DNA of 64,000 bases from Sphingobium yanoikuyae (GTDB taxonomy: Bacteria; Pseudomonadota; Alphaproteobacteria; Sphingomonadales; Sphingomonadaceae): the NCBI RefSeq assembly GCF_034424525.1, contig NZ_CP139979.1, positions 3,745,001 through 3,809,000 of the forward strand, read 5' to 3'. Numbering within the stretch: the stretch's first letter is position 1; each line of letters starts with the position of its first letter. Shown one piece after another: positions 37,890-47,697 of the stretch. The position numbers and the translations under genes were made by a program. The notes under the pieces were generated by a model, which saw nothing but the letters and a program-made list of their open reading frames with translations, did no database searches and was not told the DNA's origin.

Positions 37890-40800
37890 ATGCGCATTCG
37901 TAAGAATGGCGCGGGCCTGTTGGCACGCGCCGGTCGTTCTGCCCTTTTGGCATCGGCCGCTCTGTCCGCTCTGAGCATCGCACCGGCAGCCCATGCCGTC
38001 GTGCCGAACGACAATAATACGCCGGCGGACATCGTCGATGGCACCGATGTGAACGGCGTCGGCATCATGTATCGCGCCGACGGCTATGTCTGCACCGGCA
38101 CGCTGATCAATCCGCGCACCGTCATTTTCGCCGCCCACTGCGTCAATGACTATGACCCCAGCACCTACAGCACGGTGAATGACGGCATTCCGGTCGCCTT
38201 CGCCTTCCAGAGCAACGCCCGCCCCGGCCTCGTCAACTGGATCAACAACGGCTATCGCACCAACACCGCGCTCAGCGTCTACAACGTCAACAATATCGCC
38301 TATAATCCGGACTCGCTCGATCCGCCGGCGCTCAGCTTCCTCTATGGCGACACGGCGATGGCCACGCTCGACACGCCGGCCAGCGACGTGCCGACCTGGG
38401 CGATGCTCTTTTCCGCCCTGCCCGCGCCGGAAAGCATCAGCGACACGACCGGCACCGGCTATCATGTGACGATCACCGGCTATGGCCGCAGCGGCAGCGG
38501 CACTACCGGCAACAGCTATGGCATCGATTATCGCCGCAAGGTGGCCGAGAATTTCCTCGGCATGCTCGGCTCGCTCGACGATATCGACATCTTCCTGTTC
38601 GGCGAAGGCGGTGGCTACACCCAGAATCTCTACCAGACCGACTTCGACGATCCGACCCGGACCAACGAATTCGACTTCAATGTCTTCAAGGACGATGCGC
38701 TTCCCAATGAAGGCAATACTGCCGGCGGCGATTCCGGCGGCCCGCTGATCCTCGACCAGACCTTTGACCAGAAGGTGGTGCTGGGCGTCCTGTCGGGCGG
38801 CAGCCGCTACTTCCTGGAACAGCCGCAAAGCTCCTATGGCGGCTCCGCCTTCTATCAGCCGCTCTATCTCTTCTGGGACTGGATCGCGCAGAATAATCCC
38901 TATCGCTATGCCACGGCCAAGGCCGGCGACGGCAAATGGAGCGACGCCAGCCACTGGGTGACGGCGCTCGACCCCAATTACATGATCATCGACAGCAACG
39001 GATCCTTGGTGAACGGCGTGCCGACCACGCCCGGCGCCGGCGCCTTTGGCGAGGATGATGCGCAAAAGTTCGGCCAGGTCTGCTACCAGCCCAATGATGG
39101 CTCGGACGACGCCTGTTACGATGTCGGCACCGACACGCTGCTAATCAATGGCGAGCCGGTCGAGGCGACCGACGCGACCACCACCAGCGGCAGCAAGACC
39201 GTCGCCAACAACAAGGGCAAGGTCGAGATTGCCGAACGCAGTCCGTCCGATGGTGCCGCCAGCCTGGCGGACGCGACCATCGTCGAGGCGCAGGCGGAAG
39301 GCGATGCCGTCCTGCCCGCCGCGACCCTGGCCAACGGCCTGCCCGGCGCCACCAATTTCGTGCCGAACAATATCGACCCGGTCGCCGCGCAGGGCGTCGT
39401 CGGTCGCTATTATGACGTCACGCTGAGCGCCGCCGGCAAGACCACGCTCGACATCGACGCCACTGTCGATCGCTTCACCATCTCGGGCACCGGCTCGACG
39501 CTCGACGTCACCAGCGCCGGGTCGCTGACCAGCCTGATGGACATCAATCATCTCGCCGGCGTGGTGAATGTCGATGGCGCGGTCGCAACACCGGGCGACT
39601 ATCTGCTGCTCTCGGGCCTGCTCTCGGGCAAGGGCACGCTGCGCACCCCCTATTTCACCAACATCATGGGCGTGGTCGCGCCTGGCGGCATCGGCACGGT
39701 TGGCACGCTCACGGTCGAGGGTAATGCCATCCTCTCCTCGGGCAGCACGCTGCATGTCGACCTTGGCAGCAGCGGTTCCGATCTGCTCGCGGTCAAGGCC
39801 ACCGATGATGTCGAAGGCATCGCGGCGGTCGATGGCAAGGTCGTCTTCGGCGCGGCGACCGGCGCCAAGCTGCGTTATGGCAGCCGCTACACCTTCCTGA
39901 CTGCGGAAGGCGGCGTCGAAGGCACGTTCGACACACCGACCAACATCAGCGCGATCCTGAAGCCCGTCCTGACCTATGGCGCCAACAGTGTCAGCGTCAC
40001 GATCGATGCCGGCACCTATGCCGGCGTCGTCAATGGCGGCTCGCAGGTGCAGACCAGCTTTGCCCGCCTGCTCGATCAGAACCGCGCCCTCTACGGCAAT
40101 TATGCCACCCTCTATGGTGAGGCCGACCTGCTGAGCGTCGCCGCGATCCAGGCGTCGCTCGAAGCCATGGCGCCGCGCACCGAAGCGCTCCGCACCTCCA
40201 TGTCCGAAGTGTTGAACGACAATATGGCCCGCTTCTATCGCGATCGCCTGGCACGCGTCAGCGGCGGCAGCATGGGCGGCACGCTGACCATGACCGGTCA
40301 GCCGCTCCAGCTCGCCGCGCTCAGCATGAACAATCTCAACCTGGGCATGGATCAAGGCGGCGGCAACGAAACCGTCACCCAGGAAAATGCCCTGCCCGAT
40401 GACGTCAGCGCCTTCATCGCCGGCGGCTATATCGACGGAAAGAGCGATCCGATGCGGGGCGCCATCACCACCGGCCGCGACAAGTTCGACGGCTGGTATG
40501 GTGCGGCCGGCATCGAAAAGATGATCGGCGACGATGCCGTGATCGGCCTGGCCGCATCCTATAGCGAGCTCAAGGGCAATACCGGCATCGGCGACACCGC
40601 CCGCGCTCGCCTCTACCAGGCCACCGTCTATGGCAATTGGGATCTGGGCGGCGTGGTTCTGGATGGCGTCGGCAGCGCCGGCACGCTCACCAGCAAGACC
40701 AAGCGCGCCTTCGCGGTGGGCACCACCCCCTACACGCTGCGCGGCAGCGACCAGCAACTGGCCCTGTCGGGCGAGATCGGCATCGGCGCGCCGCTGGGTG

Positions 40801-41222
40801 GCGACGCCTTCACCATCACGCCGCGCGCCTCGCTGCGTGGCGCCTATATCAGCGGCGGCAACCTCGCTGAATATGGCGGCGACACCGCGCTGGTGATCCA
40901 TCGCCATGCGATCCAGAGCGCGCAGGGCCGACTGGGGGCCACGGCGAAGATCGATGTCGGCGGGTTCAAGCCTTATCTGACCGCCAATTATGTCCATGAG
41001 TTCCGCGACCAGCCGGCCTATTTCCTGGCCAATTTCGTCGGCGGCACCGGATCGCTCGCGCCCTTCGCGCTGGGCGGGTCGGACAAGAATTGGGGCGAAG
41101 TGGGCGGCGGCCTGACCCTCAGCACCGGCAATGTCGACATCAGCCTGTCGGCCGACACCACCGCCTGGCGCGGCAACCTCAGCTATCAGAGCTATCGCGC
41201 CGCACTCAAATTCCGCTTCTGA
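37890..41222 (+). CDS. Autotransporter with trypsin-like (S1) serine protease passenger
   Basis: 1110 residues. Sec signal (RAGRSALLASAALSALSIAPAAHA). S1 peptidase at about residues 40-345: NPRTVIFAAHCVND carries the His, a 'GDTAMATLDTP' region the likely Asp, and NTAGGDSGGPLIL the nucleophile Ser. A beta-helix-type stalk (about 440-760) precedes the C-terminal autotransporter barrel (about 840-1110, ending RAALKFRF with the terminal Phe). It is predicted to be an outer-membrane-anchored or self-cleaved surface protease; the substrate is unknown. Intrinsic terminator at 41250. Confidence 0.92.
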   Translation: MRIRKNGAGLLARAGRSALLASAALSALSIAPAAHAVVPNDNNTPADIVDGTDVNGVGIMYRADGYVCTGTLINPRTVIFAAHCVNDYDPSTYSTVNDGIPVAFAFQSNARPGLVNWINNGYRTNTALSVYNVNNIAYNPDSLDPPALSFLYGDTAMATLDTPASDVPTWAMLFSALPAPESISDTTGTGYHVTITGYGRSGSGTTGNSYGIDYRRKVAENFLGMLGSLDDIDIFLFGEGGGYTQNLYQTDFDDPTRTNEFDFNVFKDDALPNEGNTAGGDSGGPLILDQTFDQKVVLGVLSGGSRYFLEQPQSSYGGSAFYQPLYLFWDWIAQNNPYRYATAKAGDGKWSDASHWVTALDPNYMIIDSNGSLVNGVPTTPGAGAFGEDDAQKFGQVCYQPNDGSDDACYDVGTDTLLINGEPVEATDATTTSGSKTVANNKGKVEIAERSPSDGAASLADATIVEAQAEGDAVLPAATLANGLPGATNFVPNNIDPVAAQGVVGRYYDVTLSAAGKTTLDIDATVDRFTISGTGSTLDVTSAGSLTSLMDINHLAGVVNVDGAVATPGDYLLLSGLLSGKGTLRTPYFTNIMGVVAPGGIGTVGTLTVEGNAILSSGSTLHVDLGSSGSDLLAVKATDDVEGIAAVDGKVVFGAATGAKLRYGSRYTFLTAEGGVEGTFDTPTNISAILKPVLTYGANSVSVTIDAGTYAGVVNGGSQVQTSFARLLDQNRALYGNYATLYGEADLLSVAAIQASLEAMAPRTEALRTSMSEVLNDNMARFYRDRLARVSGGSMGGTLTMTGQPLQLAALSMNNLNLGMDQGGGNETVTQENALPDDVSAFIAGGYIDGKSDPMRGAITTGRDKFDGWYGAAGIEKMIGDDAVIGLAASYSELKGNTGIGDTARARLYQATVYGNWDLGGVVLDGVGSAGTLTSKTKRAFAVGTTPYTLRGSDQQLALSGEIGIGAPLGGDAFTITPRASLRGAYISGGNLAEYGGDTALVIHRHAIQSAQGRLGATAKIDVGGFKPYLTANYVHEFRDQPAYFLANFVGGTGSLAPFALGGSDKNWGEVGGGLTLSTGNVDISLSADTTAWRGNLSYQSYRAALKFRF

Positions 41223-41249
41223 CAGCAGCTCCCCGGCAACAGAAGCATT

Positions 41250-41282
41250 GGGCCGTCCCGCATGGGGCGGCCCTTTTTTTTT
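41250..41282 (+). terminator. Rho-independent terminator after the autotransporter
   Basis: Ten-base-pair stem GGGCCGTCCC with GGGGCGGCCC (one G-U), GCAT loop, then nine consecutive T. It begins 28 bases past the autotransporter stop. Confidence 0.95.
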
Positions 41283-41346
41283 GCGGGCAGCCTCCTCGGG
41301 CCAATTACCGATTGCCTCTGCGCCTCTCCGCTCGGACAAATGCAGC

Positions 41347-42480
41347 ATGAAAGACCATGGCCCGCCCCTGTCCCGCCGGCACATGCTGTCGCTGACGGCG
41401 GGCGCCATCCCGGCCCTGTCCTGCGCGCCCGGCCTGGCCGTCGCGCCGCCTTCCGGGCTCGACGCCATCGCCCGCAGCCGGGGCCTGCGCTTTGGCACCG
41501 CCGTATCGCCCACCCATCTGGACGATCCGGCCTTTGCCCAGTTGATCGTCCGGGAATGTTCGGTGCTGACCGCCGAGAATAATTTCAAATGGAAATATCT
41601 CGAAGCCAAGGAGGGTCAGCGCAACCCGGCAAAGGCGCTGCGCGTCCTGCGCTTCGCCAGCCGCCATCGCATGTCGCCGCGGGGCCATACATTCGTCTGG
41701 AATCAGGATGATCGGGTACCCGGCTGGCTGATCACCAATGAGGCGGCGCTGGCGCAGAAGGGGGGCGCGCCGCTGATCGCCCTGATGAACGATCATGCCC
41801 GCTATCTTGCCACCACCTTCCCCCAGATCGAATCATGGGACTGCGTGAACGAGGCGTTCGTCGTCCAGAGCGGACAATTGAAGAACTCGATCTACACCCG
41901 CATCCTCGGCATGGGCTTCTTCGACCTCGCCTTTCAGCTGATGGCGCAATATGCCCCCCATGCGCAGCGCGTCTATAATGGCAATATGAGCTGGGAGCAG
42001 AATCCCGATCATCGCAACGCCGTGCTGCGCGTGCTGGAACAGGCGCTTAAGCGCGGCGTGCCGGTCAACGCCATCGGCATCCAGAGCCATCTGGGCAATA
42101 CGCTGGGCCGTGGCCGCGACGAACGGGCCTGGAATCGCTTCCTCGCCGAACTGGACGCCATGGGCATGACGGTGCTGATCACCGAACTGGATTGCGCCGA
42201 TCGCCATCTGAGCGATCGGGAACCGGCCAGGCGCGATGCCGAGATCGCCGCCTTCGTGAAGGGCTATCTCGACATCACGCTCAGCCATCGCAATGTCTCC
42301 CAGATCATCTGCTGGGGCCTCAGCGATCGCTATTCCAATCTCAATCGCGACAGCTATCCGACCAAGAGCCGCCGCCCGGATGGCCTGCCCATGCGCGGCA
42401 ACCCCTTTGACGATGCGCTGCGGCCCAAACCCCTTTATGATGCGATCGCCGCCGCCATCGCCGCCTGTCCGGTGCGATGA
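41347..42480 (+). CDS. Tat-exported GH10 endo-1,4-beta-xylanase
   Basis: 377 residues from ATG 41347. Twin-arginine signal (LSRRHMLSLTAGAIPALS). GH10 landmarks: WKYLEAKEGQ, GHTFVWNQDDRVPGWL, acid/base Glu in WDCVNEAFV, GIQSHL, nucleophile Glu in VLITELDC, and IICWGLSDRYSNL. It hydrolyses internal xylan linkages in known members. It follows the terminator at 41250, so it has its own promoter. Note that a xylanase and a surface protease lie side by side, suggesting polymer foraging; this is inference. Confidence 0.93.
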   Translation: MKDHGPPLSRRHMLSLTAGAIPALSCAPGLAVAPPSGLDAIARSRGLRFGTAVSPTHLDDPAFAQLIVRECSVLTAENNFKWKYLEAKEGQRNPAKALRVLRFASRHRMSPRGHTFVWNQDDRVPGWLITNEAALAQKGGAPLIALMNDHARYLATTFPQIESWDCVNEAFVVQSGQLKNSIYTRILGMGFFDLAFQLMAQYAPHAQRVYNGNMSWEQNPDHRNAVLRVLEQALKRGVPVNAIGIQSHLGNTLGRGRDERAWNRFLAELDAMGMTVLITELDCADRHLSDREPARRDAEIAAFVKGYLDITLSHRNVSQIICWGLSDRYSNLNRDSYPTKSRRPDGLPMRGNPFDDALRPKPLYDAIAAAIAACPVR

Positions 42481-42550
42481 TCGGGCGGACCGCTGGACAG
42501 GATCGGCCACCCGATTAGGGTAGGGCGATCGACAGACAGGGGCCAGGCCG

Positions 42551-44134
42551 ATGCATCCGGTGGAATTGTTCGAACTGCTGGTGGCCATGCTGCTGGCGAT
42601 CATCGCGCTTCATTATGCCGCGCATCGGCTGGGCCTGCCGCCGGCGGTCGCCTTGCTGACCGGCGGCACCTTGCTCGCCTTCGTGCCCGGCCTGCCGGTC
42701 ATCTCGCTCGATCCCGAACTGGTGCTGGTCATCTTCCTGCCGCCGCTGCTGATGGACGGCGCCTGGTTCATTGCACTGGGTCATCTGCGCCGCCACCTGA
42801 TCGGCATCATGTCGCTGGCGATCGGCGCGGTGATCTTCACCACGCTCGTCGTGGCCGCGGTCGCCCATGCCCTGATGCCGTCCCTGCCCTGGGCCGCCTG
42901 CGCCGCGCTGGGCGCGATCGTCTCGCCGCCCGACGCCATTGCCGCCCGCGCCGTGCTGCAACGCGTCCATCTCCCGCGCCGCCTGTCGGTCCTGCTGGAG
43001 GGCGAAAGCCTGTTCAACGACGCCAGCGGCCTGGTCCTCTTCCGCTTCGCCATCGCCGCCGTCGCCACCGGCAGCTTCAGCGCGATCGCCGGCCTCGAAA
43101 GCTTCATCCTGCTCGCCGTCGGCGGGCTGGTGGTCGGCGGCGCGATCGGCGCCATCTGGGTGCTGCTGGTCCGGCGGCTGGGCGACGATTATCTGATGAT
43201 CGCCTCCTCCATGCTGGTACCCTGGTCGGCCTATCTGCTGGGCGAAGCCTTCCATGTCTCCGGCGTCATCGCCACCGTCGCCGCCGGCCTCATCTGCGGC
43301 TGGTATCAGCATATCGTCTGGTCCGCCTCGGTGCGGATGCGCGGCACCGCCTTCTGGGCGGTGATGATCTTCCTCATGGAAGCGACCGTGTTCATGCTGA
43401 TCGGCTCGTCGCTGCGCGGGGTGGTCGACCGGGTCGGCGGCTTTGCCGTCGTGCTCGACAATATGGCGGTGCCGGTCCTGCTCATCCTGCTCGCCCTCAC
43501 CGCCGCCCGCTTCGTCTGGGTGTTCGGCTCGGACGCCATCATCATGTTGCTGCGCGCGATGGGCCTGCGCCGTTACAGCCCGGTCGGCCCGCGCGGCGCC
43601 ACCGTGCTCGGCTGGGCCGGCATGCGCGGCGTGGTGACGCTGGCGGTCGCCCTCTCCGTACCGGAAGGCTTTCCGGGGCGCGACTTCCTGCTGGTCGCGG
43701 CCTTTGGCGTGATCCTGGGCACCGTCCTGATCCAGGGCACGACGCTCGGGCTGCTGATCCGCTGGGCGGGCCTCTCCGACCCGATTCATGATCGCCCCCG
43801 CCTCAGCATGAGCGATGCCGAAGCCGCCATCGCCAAGGTCCAGGCCGTGCGCGTCGAACAGCTCGCCTATGACGAGGCGGGCGAACTCATCCACCCGCAA
43901 CTGCTCGAACGCTATCAGCGCCGCGCCGTCCTCTCGAAAAACTATGCCGGGCAGGAAGACCAGTTCGCCGACCGGCTCCACGCCCATTTCGACCTGGTGC
44001 TGGAGGCGATCGCCGCCGGCCGCGCCGAACTGCTGCGCCTGCACCGCGCCGGCGACATTGACGAACATGTGCTGCAGGAATTGGAGCGCGACCTCGACCT
44101 GGAGGAACTGACCGCCTGGTCGATGAAGTCGTAA
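42551..44134 (+). CDS. CPA1-family Na+/H+ antiporter
   Basis: 527 residues with about twelve hydrophobic helices, then a 110-residue cytoplasmic tail. ALGAIVSPPDAIAARAVL contains the conserved Asp of the CPA1 ion site (SPTDP/SPPDA motif) and LEGESLFNDASGLVLF the second (ND) motif; GWAGMRGVVTLAVALS is the conserved Arg-containing TM. Exchanges Na+ (or K+) for H+ across the inner membrane. Two genes downstream are close enough for an operon (44140). Confidence 0.93.
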   Translation: MHPVELFELLVAMLLAIIALHYAAHRLGLPPAVALLTGGTLLAFVPGLPVISLDPELVLVIFLPPLLMDGAWFIALGHLRRHLIGIMSLAIGAVIFTTLVVAAVAHALMPSLPWAACAALGAIVSPPDAIAARAVLQRVHLPRRLSVLLEGESLFNDASGLVLFRFAIAAVATGSFSAIAGLESFILLAVGGLVVGGAIGAIWVLLVRRLGDDYLMIASSMLVPWSAYLLGEAFHVSGVIATVAAGLICGWYQHIVWSASVRMRGTAFWAVMIFLMEATVFMLIGSSLRGVVDRVGGFAVVLDNMAVPVLLILLALTAARFVWVFGSDAIIMLLRAMGLRRYSPVGPRGATVLGWAGMRGVVTLAVALSVPEGFPGRDFLLVAAFGVILGTVLIQGTTLGLLIRWAGLSDPIHDRPRLSMSDAEAAIAKVQAVRVEQLAYDEAGELIHPQLLERYQRRAVLSKNYAGQEDQFADRLHAHFDLVLEAIAAGRAELLRLHRAGDIDEHVLQELERDLDLEELTAWSMKS

Positions 44135-44139
44135 TCCGC

Positions 44140-44685
44140 ATGGAAGCGCGGTTGCGCGACCTGCTGAACGCCGATCCCTGGCGCATGGCGATCCTGCATC
44201 TGCTTCGCTCGCTTGTCCTGCCCGATGGCTGGGTCGCCGCCGGCTTCGTGCGCGATGCGGTCTGGGACCATCTCCACGGCCACGCCCCGTCGATCCCCGT
44301 CGGCGATATCGACATCATCTGGTTCGATCCCGCCCGGACCGATCCTGCGCTCGACCGACAGATCGAGCAGCAACTGGCCGCGTTGCGCCCGGACATCGAC
44401 TGGTCGGTCAAGAATCAGGCAAGGATGCACATGCGCAATCGGGACGCACCCTATGCGGATGCTGCCGACGCGATGCGCCACTGGACCGAGACGGCGACCG
44501 CCATCGGCGTCCGTCTGACGCCCGACGACCAGCTGGAGGTCAACGCCCCCTTCGGCCTTGATGATCTGTTCGGCTTGCGGCTGGTGCCCGGCCCGGCCTT
44601 TCTCGGCGCCAGGCGGGCGATCTTCGATGCGCGGGTGTGCGCCAAGCGGTGGTCGGCGCGCTATCCCCTACTACAGCCCGGCTGA
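44140..44685 (+). CDS. Nucleotidyltransferase-like protein (PF06042 type)
   Basis: 181 residues, six bases downstream of the antiporter gene. The fold shows GWVAAGFVRDAVWDHLHG and VGDIDIIWFDP, i.e. the GxxRD/DxD motif of NTP_transf_6 (DUF925) proteins, and NAPFGLDDLFGLRLVPG near the C-terminus. Substrate unknown. Possibly translationally coupled to the antiporter; converges with the Mth938-like gene, one base away. Confidence 0.85.
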   Translation: MEARLRDLLNADPWRMAILHLLRSLVLPDGWVAAGFVRDAVWDHLHGHAPSIPVGDIDIIWFDPARTDPALDRQIEQQLAALRPDIDWSVKNQARMHMRNRDAPYADAADAMRHWTETATAIGVRLTPDDQLEVNAPFGLDDLFGLRLVPGPAFLGARRAIFDARVCAKRWSARYPLLQPG

Positions 44686-45087
44686 TCAGAGCGGCAGCAG
44701 CGCGCCCACGATCCAGCGTTCCTCGGCGCGCAGCACGCCCCAGGCACGGGCGGCGGCCCGGCTGTCCATCGCCTCGACGCCGATGCCGCGTGCTTCCAGT
44801 TCCCGCACGAAGGCGCGGGGCGGCTGTTGCAGCCCGCTGCCGGTGCCCAGCAGCAGGAATTCGGGCTTCAGTTCCAGATGGTCGAACAGGTCGCCCAGCG
44901 CCGCGATGCTCATCGCCGACACCGCCGGCGCCTGCATCCAGGCCAGTGCCCGGACGGGGCTGAGCAACAGCCCGTCCGGGAAGACATCGTCCTTCACCCG
45001 GAAGCCCCGGCCCTGGAAGCCGGTGACGATTGGACCCTGGCCGCTATCGTCGCGGCGCAGTTCGATTCCGGTTTGACGGTCGCTCAG
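44686..45087 (-). CDS. Mth938-like domain protein (NDUFAF3 family), probable CTG start
   Basis: 133 residues. The conserved body is GQGPIVTGFQGRGFRVKDDVFPDGLLLSPVRALAWM ... LFDHLELKPEFLLLGTGSGLQQPPRAFVRELEARGIGVEAMDSRAAARAWGVLRAEERWIVGALLPL. The family includes the mitochondrial complex I assembly factor NDUFAF3. No ATG, GTG or TTG lies in frame between the secF stop and the conserved part except a GTG inside it. The best start is CTG at 45087-45085, sharing the TGA of secF (CTGA overlap), implying re-initiation. Confidence 0.8.
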   Translation of the reverse strand: MSDRQTGIELRRDDSGQGPIVTGFQGRGFRVKDDVFPDGLLLSPVRALAWMQAPAVSAMSIAALGDLFDHLELKPEFLLLGTGSGLQQPPRAFVRELEARGIGVEAMDSRAAARAWGVLRAEERWIVGALLPL

Positions 45088-46067
45088 GGCTGGGCTCCGT
45101 CGCGCGGACCCATGCGCTCGGCCTGGGCGGCGATGCCGCCCTTCTTCGCCTTCTTCTCGGACGTCTGCGGGCTCAGGCCCAGCGTGATCAGCAGCGAGGA
45201 GGAGACATAGACCGACGAATAGGTGCCGACGATGATGCCCAGCATCATGGCCGCGGTGAAGCCACGCAGCACATGGCCGCCCAGCAGCAGCAGCGCGCCC
45301 AGTGCCAGCAGGATGGTGACCGAGGTCATGACCGTGCGCGGCAGCGTCTCGTTGACCGACAGGTCGATCAGCGACTTCATGTCCATCTTGCGGTACTTGC
45401 GCATATTTTCGCGGATACGGTCGTCGATCACCATCTTGTCGTTGATCGAATAGCCCACGATGGTCAGCACGGCGGCGATGATGTTGAGGTCGAACTCCAG
45501 CTGCGTGACCGCGAAGAAGCCCAGCGTCATCAGCACGTCGTGGACGATCGCGACGAAGGTCGACACGCCGAACTGCCATTCGTAGCGGAACCAGGAGAAG
45601 ATCGCGATGCCGATGATCGCCAGCACGACCGCCAGCACGCCATTCTGGATCAGTTCGCCGGACACCTTGCCCGACACCGTGTCATAGCGCGAGAAGGTGA
45701 CGCCGGGGAACTGCGCCTCCATCGCCTTGCGGGTCTTTTCAACCACGGCGTTGGCGGCGCCGGCGCCGCCCTGCTCGGGCAGCGGTAGGCGGATCTGCAC
45801 CGTCTTGGGGTCGCCGAACTGCTGCAGCGAGCTTTCGCCCACGCGCAGCCCCGCGATCGTGTCGCGGACCTTGTCGGTCTCGACCGCCTGCGGGAACTTC
45901 GCCTCGATCATCAGGCCGCCGACAAAGTCGACGCCCAGGTTCAGGCCCTTGTAGAAGGTCGCGCCGACCGCCAGCACGGTCAGCAGCAGCGTCAGGCCAA
46001 AGGCCCAGTGGCGCAGCTTGACGAAGCCGATATTGGTGTTGTCGGGGACGAGCTTGAGAAGTTTCAT
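45084..46067 (-). CDS. secF: Protein translocase subunit SecF
   Basis: 327 residues, RND-family SecDF motor half. TM1 near residue 20-40 (ALTLLLTVLAVGATFYKGLNLGVDFVGGLMIEAKF), a periplasmic P4-type loop, and five C-terminal helices including VLMTLGFFAVTQLEFDLNIIAAVLTIVGYSINDKMVIDDRIREN with the conserved Asp. Improves proton-driven protein export. Follows secD with 21 bases spacing. Confidence 0.96.
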   Translation of the reverse strand: MKLLKLVPDNTNIGFVKLRHWAFGLTLLLTVLAVGATFYKGLNLGVDFVGGLMIEAKFPQAVETDKVRDTIAGLRVGESSLQQFGDPKTVQIRLPLPEQGGAGAANAVVEKTRKAMEAQFPGVTFSRYDTVSGKVSGELIQNGVLAVVLAIIGIAIFSWFRYEWQFGVSTFVAIVHDVLMTLGFFAVTQLEFDLNIIAAVLTIVGYSINDKMVIDDRIRENMRKYRKMDMKSLIDLSVNETLPRTVMTSVTILLALGALLLLGGHVLRGFTAAMMLGIIVGTYSSVYVSSSLLITLGLSPQTSEKKAKKGGIAAQAERMGPRDGAQP

Positions 46068-46088
46068 GGGTTGTTCCTCCCGCCCCTC

Positions 46089-47690
46089 TTAAATGTGGAT
46101 GTCCGTGGGACGAGTGCGACGCACCCAGCCCGAGACGAGAACGCGCGTGAAGGTCACGGCGGTGAACACGCTGGTCGCGATACCGATCAGCAGCACGATG
46201 GCGAAGCCCTTGACCGGGCCGGAGCCCAGCGCGAGCATGATGCCACCGGCGATCGCGTGGGTCACGTTCGCTTCGAAGATGGTGCGGCTGGCTTCCTTGT
46301 AGCCGAACTCGATCGCCTGTACGACCCCGCGCCCGCGTCGCCGCTCTTCGCGGATACGCTCATAGATCAGCACGTTGGCGTCGACCGCGGTGCCGATGGT
46401 CAGCACGAAACCGGCAATGCCCGGCAGGGTCAGCGTCGCACCCAAAATGCCCATCACGCCCAGGATCACCAGCACGTTGATGGCCACGGCCAGGTTCGCA
46501 TACATGCCGAACCGGCCATAGCTCACGAACATGAAGGCAGCGACGGCGACGACCGCGACGATCGACGCAACCAGGCCGGCGCGGATCGAATCGGCGCCCA
46601 GGCCCGGACCGACGGTGCGTTCCTCGACTACGACGAAGTTGACCGGCAGCTTGCCCGACCGCAGCGCGATCGCCAGCTGATTCGCACCCTCGACGGTGAA
46701 GCTGCCCGAAATCGTCGCCGACCCGCCCAGGATCGGCTCATTGATGTTCGGCGCCGACAGCACCTTGCCATCCAGGATGATGGCGAAGGGGCGGTTGACA
46801 TTCTGCGACGTCACCTTGGCGAACTTGTTGCCGCCCGATCCGTTGAAGCGGATGGTGACATTGGGTTCGTTGGTCTGCTGGTCATAGGTCTGCTGCGCGT
46901 CGGTCAGTTCCTCGCCCGACACCATCACCTGGCGGTGGACGGCGATCATCGGCGGCCCGGCCGGATTGGTCGGATAGGGCAGGACTTCGCTACCCACCGG
47001 CGCGCGGCCCTGGGCCACCTCGCTCGGATTGGCGCTCATGTCGACCAGCTTGAATTCCAGCTTCGCGGTCTGGCCCAGCAAAGCCTTCAGCGCCTTGGGA
47101 TCCTGCAGGCCCGGCACCTGCACGACGATGCGGTTGGCGCCCTGCTGCTGGATGGTCGGCTCGCGCGTGCCCATTTCGTCGATGCGCTTGCGGATGACTT
47201 CGGTCGCGACCTGCATCGCGCTCTTGACCGCATTGTCGATTCCCGCCTGGGTCGGCGTGATGACGATGGTGGAGCTGTTGACCACCTCGACATTGAAGTC
47301 GCGCTGGCCGGTCAGGCCCGCACCCTGGGTCAGCGGGCGGATGCGCTCGACGGCGGCATCCACTTCGCTGGGGTTGCGGACCATGAAGCTGAGCTTCCCG
47401 TCACGGCTGGAGATATCGCCGATCGCGATCTTCGTCTCGCCCCGGCGCAGCTCCGTGCGGACCTGCTCCTCCATATTGGCGAGCCGCTGCTTGGCCACAT
47501 CCTGGGTCGACGCTTCCAGCAGCAGATGGCTGCCGCCGGCAAGGTCGAGGCCCAGATTGACCCGCGTCTGCATGAAGGGGGGCAGCTTCGCCACCGTCGA
47601 ATCGGGCAGGAAGCTCGGGACGGCGCAGAAGATGCCGATGATCAGCGGCAACAGGATGCCGGCGATGGCCCAGCGCGAGAAGTTCAGCAT
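46089..47690 (-). CDS. secD: Protein translocase subunit SecD
   Basis: 533 residues: TM1, then the large periplasmic P1 domain (NLGLDLAGGSHLLLE motif at its base), and five C-terminal TMs with the GTAVDANVLIYERIREERRRG signature. Together with SecF and YajC it forms the accessory complex of the Sec translocon. Seven bases from yajC. Confidence 0.96.
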   Translation of the reverse strand: MLNFSRWAIAGILLPLIIGIFCAVPSFLPDSTVAKLPPFMQTRVNLGLDLAGGSHLLLEASTQDVAKQRLANMEEQVRTELRRGETKIAIGDISSRDGKLSFMVRNPSEVDAAVERIRPLTQGAGLTGQRDFNVEVVNSSTIVITPTQAGIDNAVKSAMQVATEVIRKRIDEMGTREPTIQQQGANRIVVQVPGLQDPKALKALLGQTAKLEFKLVDMSANPSEVAQGRAPVGSEVLPYPTNPAGPPMIAVHRQVMVSGEELTDAQQTYDQQTNEPNVTIRFNGSGGNKFAKVTSQNVNRPFAIILDGKVLSAPNINEPILGGSATISGSFTVEGANQLAIALRSGKLPVNFVVVEERTVGPGLGADSIRAGLVASIVAVVAVAAFMFVSYGRFGMYANLAVAINVLVILGVMGILGATLTLPGIAGFVLTIGTAVDANVLIYERIREERRRGRGVVQAIEFGYKEASRTIFEANVTHAIAGGIMLALGSGPVKGFAIVLLIGIATSVFTAVTFTRVLVSGWVRRTRPTDIHI

Positions 47691-47697
47691 CGTTGGA

